Shown one piece after another: positions 49,576 through 60,566 of a DNA stretch of 64,000 bases. A model generated the notes under the pieces. It saw only the letters and a list, made by a program, of their open reading frames with translations. It was not told where the DNA came from and ran no database searches. The stretch is from Halichondria panicea. Its lineage: Eukaryota > Porifera > Demospongiae > Suberitida > Halichondriidae. The position numbers and the translations under genes were made by a program. Numbering within the stretch: the first letter of the stretch is position 1; every line of letters begins with the position of its first letter. Where the stretch lies: positions 4,707,205 through 4,771,204 of the forward strand of contig NC_087378.1 in NCBI RefSeq assembly GCF_963675165.1, given 5' to 3'.

Positions 49576-50022
49576 ACAGTATGCACACCTTGTACGTAGG
49601 GGTGGTCCCAATATCGTCTCCTGCATAATCGAGTGATCCCTGTGGCTAGCCGTCAGTCGTGTCTAAGCCGGGTGCCCTCAGCTGGGGGGAGGGGATATTT
49701 AGCAACACAGTTCAATATGTACAGTACATTAGGTATAAAGCCTGTTGTGTGTGTAGGGAGGGGGGGGCCATGTACAGTACATTAGGTATAAGCCTGCCAT
49801 GTACATACATGTAGGAGGTGATGAAGCAAAGTGGTATATATCACAACCTAAAAATAGCTAACCACACATTACAGGGTTTATGCTAAGTCCTGGTAGAACA
49901 AGATAGATCTTGAATAGAAATTGAGCAATAATTTAGAACCACAATGTACCTGTGCTGGACATGATGAAGCATGATGTATGATAAAAATAGTAAGGGTGCT
50001 GGACATGATGAAGCATGATGTA
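49560..50022 (+). repeat. About 465-bp direct duplication, copy 2
   Basis: See 48688-49151. It ends about 50 bp before the promoter of the gene at 50171, so the duplicated block directly adjoins that gene. Confidence 0.9.
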
Positions 50023-50072
50023 ATAGTAAGGGGCTGGTGGTCATACTAACCACAGAAACCACAGAGCTCAGC

Positions 50073-50080
50073 TATAAAGG
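50073..50080 (+). promoter_or_regulatory. TATA-like box of the chimeric gene
   Basis: tataaagg about 98 bp before the ATG at 50171, in a leader that parallels the FHA gene leader (aggaagctattcacatctca against agaaagctattcacatctca). The extra distance comes from a small duplication, agcaagatttca ... agcaagatttca. Confidence 0.45.
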
Positions 50081-50170
50081 TTACACAGAACAGGAAGCTA
50101 TTCACATCTCACCAAGTTGTATCAGAGAGCAAGATTTCAGTGCAAAGCAAGATTTCACAGTGCAATCAGC

Positions 50171-53100
50171 ATGGACGAAGAGGTTTGTACCCTGTACAAT
50201 AGAGTGGCATGTGAACACATTATTTTGTCACAACAAGTATACGTAATGTACACTTTCCGATAATTATTATTAATTAACTCTACAGAAACTTGAAGAACAG
50301 GCCAGGCTGCCAGAGTACGACTCGGCCTCTACTCCAAAGATGCGAGAGATACAGGTGAGAATTTTTATATGCTAGCAAATACCAAATATACACCCATAAT
50401 AATTGCAATGACTCGCTCACCTTCACAGGAGGAGAGTGCCTTTGACCTGTCGCAGAGTCCTAACCACAGCCTCACTCCAGAGGAGGAATCTTACCTGAAA
50501 CAGGTAAGCAATCACAGTACGAAACTCATGTGCATCTTTGTAGGATTGCAATTCTGCACAGAAGTTTAACACTATTTGTATGCTCTCAATTGGAGGGTTG
50601 CATGCATATATGTAATGAACAATAAACTCGGTCTAGTGTCTCCAGTTGCTCTTTAAAATGGAATGGTAGGTCGAAAAATAGGCCTGGGGTACCTGGGGGC
50701 GTGGTTGAAATTCGTTTCCAAGGTAGTTCCTGAAGGTGCCACACATCGGTAACGTGTACTACTGTAGGTTTAACCGTTTTGGCACCATACGAAGCGTAGA
50801 AATTTACCGTACCGTACGGTTGCACGTTTTGTTGCGCTTTCGATTAAAAACTGTTGAGCGACAATACATGTAGAATGCTTATGTCAGTTCTGTACCGATC
50901 CTTGTACAGTAGCTGCTCTCAAATAGTAGCCTCAGTGAACGTTGAGGCTAGCACGTGGCAGCCATATTAATACTAGCTAGGTAGAAGCTAGTTAGTGCTT
51001 TACAAATACTTTCTTGTGGCAGAGTTTGAGTTTGTGCAGGTGAAAAGAGCAACTTGAAGGTGCTGGAATGTTTTATAGGCCAGGGTATTAATCGCCTCTC
51101 TCGAATTGTAGCCTCTTTTACGCATATACAGTATGTACAACAAGGAAATAAAACGCATGGTGCGTTGTTTTATTTCCCCATTCACAGGTTCCTTAATCAG
51201 TATCATCAGTCTATGTGAATCCTATAATTATATATAACTGAGCTTAGAAAAATATGCTACATTATAGGACATTGGTGACTCACCTCTCACCCCAACAACC
51301 GAGCCATCCAGCCCATATCAGGTTTGTACATGTACGTCTGCTGTCTGCATAATTTGTCGCTATATAATTATATTTGAGCTATATACATGTAATTAGACAC
51401 TAGTTGATAAGATATACGTGGGAAGTACATGGGAAAAGTGCCTCAGAGCAGTAGTATCTAGACACTGTGTGTCCATGTGGATACTCAGCGACACCTCCAA
51501 AACAGTGTCTAACTACTTTGTCGGACACGTTACAGCATAGATACTCAGGGTGTCATACAGGGGAGGGGGAAAGGGGCCCCTTTGGCTCCAAATTTGCATG
51601 TCCATAGCTGGCAATGGAAAATACAATTGACCGTTTTTTAGCTACATGTAGCAAAAGCATGCCTTGTGAATCCTACCTATATATATTTTATTGCATTATA
51701 GGACATTGATGACTCACCTCTCACCCCAAAAACCGAGCCATCCAGCTTCTGCCGTCAAGACCCATATCAGGTGTGTATGTCCTTACGTCCTGCATGACAT
51801 AATTTGTCGCTATAAATATATAGTACGTACACTATTTTGCTTTTATAAGAGTGCTTGGTGCTTGCTATGGACATCATGTAACTTATTTTGTTGGGCACAT
51901 TCACCACAAACAACAATTAGCATACACGTAGATAGTGTGGAGAGGAATTGGAAACGAATTAATCAGTCAAACTTATGTGAATCGATCCTACCTATATATA
52001 ATTGAGCGCTTTATTACATTATAGGACATTGATAACTCACGCAAAAACGTTTCAAAAGGCATTCCCGCAAACCCTTGAAATATACGGTATATACATTGTA
52101 ATAGTATATGCATTGTAATAGCTAGAGTGGTTATAATTATTATACTTACGAGATACTAACTACAGGAGTACTCCAGGCTGCAAGAGTCCGACTCCACCCC
52201 TACTCCAAAGAAGAGATGTTTGCGAGAGATACAGGTGAGTGATGGTTACAACAAAGCACAACCACAGTGTACGCATGTAGTATGCTAGAATACACCCACA
52301 CTAATTGCAATGACTAATTAATCACCTTCACAGGAGGAGGGTCGGTCGCAGAGTTCTAACCCTAACCTCAGTTCAGAGGAGGATTCTGACCTGAAACAGG
52401 TAAATTATGCAATCAGGGTATAAAAGTCTTGTGCAGTATATGCTTGATCAGAGGCTGCGGCTACTAAATGTTTCATTTTGCTGGCAGAGTAAGCTATACA
52501 ATTCGAGAGAGGCGTTATTAGGCCTACTAACACCTCAACCCTTTACAATTCAATCTTTCAGTCCTAACCCTGTAGCACACACAACTATTATACATGTACA
52601 TGTACTAGGGATTAACGTCCCAGCATTTGTTGGTATGTACTTGGTCATCGTAAGTAATTTTCACCTGCCATGAGAAAGTCTTTCATAAAAGCACTATACA
52701 TGTACGTATATACCTCATGTAGCCTCAAATTTCACTGAGGTTATACTATTTGAGAGTAGCTCTATTGCACTGAATATGGGCTGTTTTATTTGAGGGCATC
52801 AGATTTTACAGAGAGGTAGTAGAAGGACTGTAGATACTTGGACTTATTACTCACCTTCACAGGAGAGTGCCTTCGACCCGTGGCCGAGTTCTAACCACAG
52901 CCTCAGTTCAGAGGAGGATTCTGACCTGAAACAGGTAAATAAATCACAGTATGAAAGTTACGTGCATCTTAGTAGGATTACTACAGAAAATTAGAACGAA
53001 TCGTATTCCACGTACATGTCATGTGATTGCAATGACTTACTCAATTAATAGGAGCATGTTTTACAATACATTCACATAGACATGCCCAGATACAATCTAT

Positions 53101-56100
53101 CTCAGGCCTATTTCTAAAAAAATTGGCTTGGCGACGAGACTATAATTATACAGGTCTAGACTTAAAGATAATGTGGTTATGCACACATTGGCAACGTGTA
53201 CTAGTGTAGTACGTACGTATGCTATCGAATAGTGCAATGTGTTACCCAGGAGGAGAGTGCCTTTGACCTCCTGTCGCAGAGTCCTACCCACAGCCTCACT
53301 CCATATGAAGATTCAGATGAAGATTCTTGCCTGAAACAGGTGCAAGAATATTTGTAATCACAGTATGAAACTCAAGTGCATCTTTGTAGGATTACAATTA
53401 CAACAGGGTTGCATGTAATTGTACATGTAGTATAATTATGTTGTGTATAAGGGTAATCCTAAAGTACATGCAACCATTACTTTGACTTTCAGGAGGAGGA
53501 AATTGACGACAGCCTCTCTCAAAAAGACGCCACTGATCTGGAGAAGGTAAACAACACAAGCTGAGTAAACGATCCCATTATATATAATATTATACACATT
53601 TACTACGTGTATGTACTCACATAGATAAATGCAGCACATCATGTACAGTCCAGGCAAATTTGATGTTATTCACTCTTGCTTAGGAGCAACAGGAGTCCGA
53701 TTTACAATCAACTCCAAGACAAAGCATACAAGTCACACCCAAACCAAGCCTGCACAAAATGCAGGGAGCAGAGGTAAGATAACGCTAAACAACAAATCAT
53801 ACTGTAGAAACTGGCTTAGTCAGGGTGATATACAGGATTTTGAAGTACATGTAGGAGGGGGAAATGTGGCGGTGCGCAAAGTGCACCGTCGCCTAAGGAC
53901 TCCCTCAGAATTTTTTGGGTGAATTCTGATGGGTTTTGGGGTTGCCTTTCGTATTTTAAATGGGGGGTCCGATTCTAAATCGATGGGTGTTAAAATTGGG
54001 TTTATATTTTTCTATGTGCATGAGTCAGCAAAACATACCATGTGCTCTTAGACCTTGACCTATAATTTAGATATGGACTATTTGTCTCGTAAGAGATCAC
54101 GTAGATGACGGTGACAGTGACAGTGCTAGTATTTTTGTCCATATATACAATCATACATCTAAATGTATGATAGAAAGGGGAAAACAAATGGAGCCAGGGG
54201 GATATCCTCCCTTCCCCGCTGTATGGCACCCTGGGCTTACTCGAATATAAGGGTTAGGGTTAGGGTTAGAGTGTTGCTACTCTAGTTACTTCTGTGCACT
54301 GTTTTATGAGAGCAGCAGCCATTAATTTATATAGACATCCTTTTTAGCAACAATTATGCATGCTAGCAGATTTACCAGTGTATGCCAATATAAAGCAACG
54401 TGCCAGCTACATGTATAATTATACATATATAAAAGCACCATATAAACACGTATATGTACATTACCTCTCAGGGATGCGCAAACACGGGACCGGAAAGGCT
54501 CACAGAACCGCACAGCTCAAAACCTGTGTATACACCAAAAAGAACACGTCAGTATACACGTCAGTATGAAACAAAGGTAAGCAAATGCATAGGCCACGCA
54601 AAGGGCTAGTCGACCAACAATGGGGCACCTTTTTTATGACACATTTTTAAGTACACTTACTATTCTTACTTTCAATCAGGTATTGATGACTTCAACCGAT
54701 ACCGATACCGATACCGGGTCAGACAGAGAATCGGAGTACTTTCCAACACCACTACGACAGTTTAAAATCAAGCTGCCCGCTTTACCAGATATTCCAAACA
54801 ATTGCACAATCGCAGAGATGCGACAGGTGGACAGCTTCATTCAAAAGTTCAGCAGAGGCTGCAAAAGAACGGGCTGCCGTGGAGGGCTTATTCCTGTTGA
54901 AGCGAGAACTCAGCAAATGGGAGGAGCGGCACGAATAATCTATAGATGCAAGAGATGCTCAAAGTATTATACTTTTGACAGTGCCATTCTTCCGGATCAC
55001 CCCACAACCAGACAGAGCAAACTCAGCAGGGCACTACAGGTGGCCTTCATTACAGCAGGATGCACACATGCAACATACAAGAAGGTGCTTGATATCCTTG
55101 GCATGGCGGCAGTGTCCTTTCCGACATTCATGCAAACTATAAGGGATATGCACCCTGTAGTAGAAGAAATGGTCGAGGAAATGTGCTCAAGAGAGAAAGA
55201 AAGAATGAAAAACATGAGCCAGGAAGAACTCGGATCATGGACACGAGCTGTTACTACTGCCGATGGTGCCTGGCACACGCGTGGTTTCTTTAGCAAAAAT
55301 TCCACATTCACCGTACGAAACTACTTCAACGGAGCACTGCTATATTTTATACATCTGTGCCAAAAAGGCCGAGACCACATCATCGAAGAACCGCTGTACA
55401 AAGGCACATCTAAGTCAACTGAAGGGTACAGTGCAACACAATTGATGAATGTGGCACGCACAGAGGGTTTGAACATTGAAGTCCACTGGCAAGATGGTGA
55501 CTCTTCTTCTAGCAAACGTGTCTTAAAAGCGTTTCCCGGTGCCAAAATCATGTTGTGCGGAGGTCATGCTGCAAAGTCTCACCTCAAGCTACTGATGGTT
55601 CGAGGCAAGCAAAAGAAGTTCACTGCCGCACTACAAAACAGGGAGAAACATTTTTTTCCAGAAGTTGTTAATGTCGAGTGTCACTGCAAATCCAAAAATT
55701 GTAAGGCAGGATGCGGATGTCTGACAGACGTGTTCTGCCAGCGTTCGAGAAATAGCTTCTCCACCATACTGTCGACCTGCGAGTCTGCCGCTGACTTCTC
55801 AAGACGACTCAGTCATCTAACACACCACGTACAGGATGAGCACCAATGGGAGGAAGAACAAACATGTGAAAAACACTATCTAACCACCTGTAAAGAATGC
55901 GAGTTCGAATCTGACGGCGTGGTTGCTCGACAGTGTGACTTTCACCCCCTTACACTATGTAACTGCGGCGAGTGTGCCGATAAAAATCACCACGAGTGTG
56001 AAGGGAAACTGTATCGTACGAAAGAGGTATTACGTTGCCCCTTTCACCTACTAGCATACAAAATTGAGTGCCTGACGAGAACAAAAATGGCCGACAAGCT

Positions 56101-58225
56101 AGTCCACCCCATCCTGAAGCGTGGCCACTCCAATTGGCTCGAGAGTTCACACAGTGTTCTGATACGATTTAGACAAAAGCACGTATTCTTAGAGAGGCTC
56201 CATTACATTGTCTCAACCAACCTCGGCCTATTGCAAGCCAACATGACACACGAGTATCAACAACAGGGGGCTGACTATCACTGGAAAACCGAGCTCTACA
56301 AAAAAATGAATCTACCATTGTACGAAGGTGTACAAGAGGTGTTGTCCAAGCAAAATCAACAGAGGAAGAAAGTACTTGAAGGAGTCAAAACAGAAAAGAC
56401 CAAAAAACGACGAGTGCAGCTGAAGAAGCTAAGAGTGATAGATCGACAGCAACGCATTGTCTGGACAGACCAACATGGACGTGACACATACGGAAAAAAA
56501 GCAACCAAGACTGCGTCCAGCCCTAAGAAGAAACAGAGCAAAGACCAGCCAAGAGCCAAGAAACGAGCCAAGAAAGACGCTCACAAGGATGGACAGGAGG
56601 ACAGCAGTAACAACTCAGACTACGCAAGTGAGGAGTTTGATATGGGCACGTTTGAAGAAGACATCCTCAGTGGGTGCATTTGCGGTGCTAATGGAAGAGC
56701 TCACAAACGATACTGTCCCATGAACCCCCAAAACTACTATCACAGGGAAAAGAATCCCACCCGCCCTTACAACAAAAGGCTCAACCTGTCGCGCACTTTC
56801 GGTGATGCACATGCCAGAATAAACTACGACGATGTCCCAGACGAGCATAATGTTGTCACTCCTGATGGTGATGCACATACCAAAATAAACGACTCAGACG
56901 TAGAGTGTTACGACGGTGTCCCAGATGAGCCTGATGGTGATGACTCAGACATAGAGTGTTACGACGGTGTCCCAGACGAGCATGATGTTGTCACTCCTGA
57001 TGGTGATGCACATGTACCAATGACTGACGTAGACAGTGACCATGAGATCCCAGACGAGCATGTCAGTGCTCACAAACACATCAGCGAACCACACATCAAC
57101 GATCGAACCAATGCAGCACAACCCGAACCACAAATCAACGTAGACAAGACGGACAGGCTAGAAGTTGGCATGTACGTTTATCTTCACAGCAGTCGTTTTG
57201 GAGAGCAGCACCTTCTCTGTCGGATTGCTAAAAAAGTAGGCAATCTTTTTCGGTTGTATTGTGGCGGTGGTATTCTTAACGCAAGCTATTCCCCAGAAGT
57301 GTTGACAATTTCTTTGAGTAACAGTAACCACAGCCTTTCACTAGGGAATTGGCGCGCTTCTCCAAATATCTCTTTGGCTGCTGCCGCCCTTGAAGCTGCC
57401 TGCCTTGCTAAGTGCAAGTGTGTCATTCCCAAACCTGTCGTTGTAGACATTTCCGAAGATGATGGCCCTACCACAGCTGCTACAAATGAAAAAGTATGGA
57501 TGGAGAACTGTTTATACAAATTAACCATCGCAGAAAAGGAAGAGGTAGTATCTTCTTGTGGTTGGCTCAATGACAGGGTCATCACTGCTGCTCAGCTATT
57601 AATGCTACAGCACTCTCCTTTGATGAAGGGATTGCAACCACCTACGCTTGCACAGCATCAGGCCTTCGATTGTCACAAGGATCAGATCTTTGTGCAAATT
57701 ATCATTGTTGGTAACAGTCACTGGTGTGTTGTATCGAATGTGGGCTGTGACGAAGGTACGGTGAATGTGTATGACACGATCTTTGCTAGACCTTCGAATA
57801 TCACCGTACGGGTTGTATGTAGCCTTGTCTCCTGTTCAACGCCCACACTATCCATCAATATGATGGATGTTCAGAGGCAGTCAAATGGATCAGACTGTGG
57901 CGTGCTTGCGATTGCTATCGCTTTCGAACTCTGCTGCCATAGAGATCCATGTATCCAGAAATTTGGCAACACAGTTTCTATTCGATCTCATCTTGCCAGG
58001 TGCCTTGAAGACTGCAAGCTTACCACATTTAGCACAGGAATTCGTAGGTGCCGAAACAAGGTTAAATTTTCAAAGCAGGTTGAAATTGCTTGTTTATGTC
58101 GAGAACCTAAAGATAAAAAATCGATGGTGAAATGCAAAAACTGTAAAGCCTGGTTCCACAAGCACTGTTGCAGGGAAACCACACAAGTTGTAGTTCCCTG
58201 GACCTGTACATTTTGTAGAAACTAA
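50171..58225 (+). CDS. Chimeric gene: exon-duplicated acidic N-terminus + transposase-like region + Ulp1-type protease + PHD finger
   Basis: Thirteen exons, each a whole number of codons (phase 0-0): 50171-50182, 50286-50354, 50429-50503, 51268-51321, 51702-51770, 52166-52234, 52334-52399, 52863-52934, 53250-53339, 53493-53546, 53684-53773, 54472-54576 and 54680-58225; about 1,456 residues. Short exons fall into repeat types: EESAFDLSQSPNHSLTPEEE (four copies), DIGDSPLTPTTEPSSPYQ (two), STPKMREIQ (two). The last exon (numbered as a frame opening at 54620) has Cys pairs at 81/86 and 110/113; transposase-like TTADGAWHTRGF (D215), HWQDGDSSSS (D292/D294), CGGHAAKSHLKLL (H316); a Cys/His cluster 353-473; GHSNWLESSHS (E508); a basic stretch 580-655; an acidic repeat 728-815 (DGVPDEHDVVTPDGDAH); a Ulp1/SENP-like peptidase with H1034, D1052, Q1087, C1093 (QSNGSDCGV); and a PHD finger 1158-1199 (C4HC3). 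Ulp1 enzymes cleave SUMO-type conjugates; PHD fingers read histone tails. The 3.5-kb exon is unlike its small neighbours and is probably a transposon ORF. Splicing is inferred from perfect phase agreement. Confidence 0.75.
52024..52078 (+). pseudogene. Decayed copy of the DIDDSPLTP exon
   Basis: After an attatag acceptor the frame starts DIDNSRKNVSKG, parallel to DIDDSPLTP, but runs into TGA and has no donor. It shows that the exon array also loses members. Confidence 0.6.
54250..54269 (+). repeat. Interstitial TTAGGG repeat, three units
   Basis: agggttagggttagggttag within an intron of the chimeric gene. It is too short and internal to be a telomere. Confidence 0.9.
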
Positions 58226-59572
58226 TTGCTGTTGTTTTTTCCATTATTCTACGTACACGTTGTAACTGTAATGTTATATATTAAGTGGTTGAAAGTGCTC
58301 CCAGAGATAGTGGTGGTGTACATTAAACCGCGGCCAGCATCCGGATGACGTGTGCGTTATATAAGAATATCAACTACATGTACATGTACACACACACTGG
58401 CCAGTATATCGAGTGTGACCTAACAATCTTGAAAGCTTTTTTTCCAACATAATACAACTAGTGCTGCAAGCTGGCGCTTTGCTAATACCTCTCGCCATGA
58501 TTTGCACACTTTCCTCTAACAGACTGCTTGTTATAGATACTACTACTTTCTGTGCTAATTTTGTCTTACTATTCTCACAGACTATGTCTTTAGTATGCCT
58601 CGAGGCGTAGTCGCAGGAGGGATATGGTAAAGCTATGTAAGTAAAGTTAGCTCGAGTTATGGCTAGTTTGACTCACATTGAAGGCTGTTGCAGTCTCTTT
58701 AGAATCTTTCGTAGCATCATCTGTTCGCACAAACTTTCTATTCAACTTATAAGTTAGCCTTGCACTAAAGCGTTACGTCAGAAAAGAGCTGTAAAGCAGC
58801 TAGCTCTGGCTGTTTAGTAGCCATTACTTGGATCTCCTGCAGACACGCCCCTTATTCCTGTAGATGTAATGCAAATGCGCGCTAATCACCACGTGTCTTC
58901 TTTCTTGCTTCCTGGTAAGCCACAAATGCAATGATACCATATACAAGTCTGACAGTCATAGATAGATCACTTCTTCTCACTTTTTTTAACAGACTGCATG
59001 CTGAAAATGGGTATACCGAAAAATGTCAATATTGTTCGTTCCTCCTTGACAAATGCGAATATAATTATCATCATCAGAAGCCCATAAAGAGAAGGACTAC
59101 GGGGATCACGTTTCGTAAGTAGTTATGACCGCATTTCCAGAGTCACTAAGTGGCCTACACGTGTTATACGCAATGCAGGGATGCGGTACAAGGAAGTGCG
59201 GTTTCACCGGCAATTACGAAACGCGATCCCCGAGTATACGTTGAAGTTAGCCGCTCCTTCTCTTTATGGGGCTCCTGTTATTACCCATGTACAATGTCTA
59301 CTTTATGCAAGAGACTACTTTTGCAAACACCGTCTAAATCCCAGGGGACTGAGTGACCACAATGACATAGCAGGGAGCGCATTTATGACTTCAATGTGGG
59401 ACATAATGGGCTAGACGGGCGTCGCCGCCCTCACCGTTACATGGAAGGAGGACAGGAACCAAGCCTATGTACAGTTTTGTTTTGAGATTGCAGTATTTCA
59501 AGTGGATTGATCACACACTTAATTTTACCACGTGTAAATTTTGCACACGAGCAACACCCACTTTACGGCTAG
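58226..59572. other. No supported gene; dispersed repeat and partial hairpin
   Basis: Includes the repeat 58655-58840. A weak inverted pair (cccataaagagaagga at 59078 and tccttctctttatggg at 59254, with gatcacgtttcgtaa / ttacgaaacgcgatc inside) suggests a decayed foldback element. The frame at 59181-59414 spans it and is probably not coding. Confidence 0.45.
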
Positions 59573-59905
59573 AATGAATAATATCAAGAGTTTATGATAG
59601 AGAGAGAGTATCGAACGTAGGCATACTGTGAGTAACGTGACTTCCTGTATCTGTCACAAGCTTGGAATTTGCACACTGACCAATCCAAGTGTGGGTGATG
59701 TCATCTATCAAGAAAGTAGATTACATCACCCACACTCACACTTGGATGGGTTGATAGATTACATCACCCACGCTTGGATTGGTCAGTGTGCAAATTCCAA
59801 GCTTGTGACAGATACAGGAAGTCACGTTACTCTCCGCATACATCTGATGTACAGTATGCCTACGTTCGATACTCTCTCTCTATCGTAAACTCTTGATAAT
59901 ATTCA
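59573..59905. mobile_element. Large foldback element, arms of about 130-150 bp
   Basis: The left arm contains atatcaagagtttatgatag, gtatcgaacgtaggcatact, gtgacttcctgtatctgtca, caagcttggaatttgcacac. The same blocks return inverted on the right up to tcttgataatattcat. The right arm has one extra insert (ctccgcatacatctgatgta). The centre holds short direct copies of gattacatcacccacactc. No coding capacity. Confidence 0.9.
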
Positions 59906-60257
59906 TGATGCTATTGCGTAACAGGCCAGAACAAAACTGTGGACAGGCTTGATTCCCGACCTCCCTTTCAGAGGGAGGCGACGCCCGACTACATAATAGG
60001 CTGAATTTGGGGCAGTGCTCAAAAGCATAATAGGGGGCAGAATTATTTCTATCTACTCAGATATACTCGAGGTTTTGCAGTTTGGAAATCTAGGCACCGC
60101 GGGAGAATAGAATAATAATACGGACAATAATTATTTTTTGTAAAGGATTTGATTTCCTAAAGAGCAACATGTACATGTAGGTGGACATGTACCTACATGT
60201 ACATGTACAATGTAGCTGTCAAGGAGGGCTTCACTAACCCCGGGTTTGTAAATCTGG

Positions 60258-60330
60258 CCAATATCGTCTCCTGTATAATCGAGTGATCCCTGTGGCTAGC
60301 CGTCAGTCGTCACCAGGAGCTGGGGGGGGA
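60258..60330 (+). repeat. Third, short copy of the 48.7/49.6-kb repeat
   Basis: ccaatatcgtctcctgtata, cgagtgatccctgtggctag and ccgtcagtcgt, followed by a G run, match 48730-48815. It ends next to a C run and the MITE at 60427. Confidence 0.85.
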
Positions 60331-60426
60331 GGAGGATATAGCTCTGATAGCAGTGATGAACATCAGTACAGTTTTCACAACTGTACCCCCCCCCCCCCCC
60401 CCACACACACACAGGCTCATAGCTAA

Positions 60427-60566
60427 GGCCACTCCAAATGAGACTGTAGTTTCCCGTCCAACTCGCGCTTCTTGCTTTAGCTACCTCATTGATAGTCATT
60501 ATGATACATCCGCTTATAATTTACTAGAGTCTCTGACGGGAAACTACAGTCTCATTTGGAGTGGCC
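60427..60566. mobile_element. MITE, 32-bp perfect TIRs (family of 31148-31449)
   Basis: 140 bp with the same exact arms as the 302-bp copy. The core shares ccaactcgcgcttc and aatttactagagtctct, so it is an internal-deletion derivative. Confidence 0.93.

Noticed and set aside
49063-49599. Proline/histidine-rich and glycine/cysteine-rich frames
   Set aside because: Produced by the G-run array; repeat arithmetic, not coding selection.
54250-54269. Telomere or chromosome end
   Set aside because: Only three TTAGGG units, inside an intron, with unique sequence on both sides.
54620-54679. The upstream ATG at 54620 as true start of the large ORF
   Set aside because: A ctttcaatcag acceptor just before 54680 joins in phase with twelve upstream exons, and the first 20 codons look intronic; it remains possible as an alternative start.
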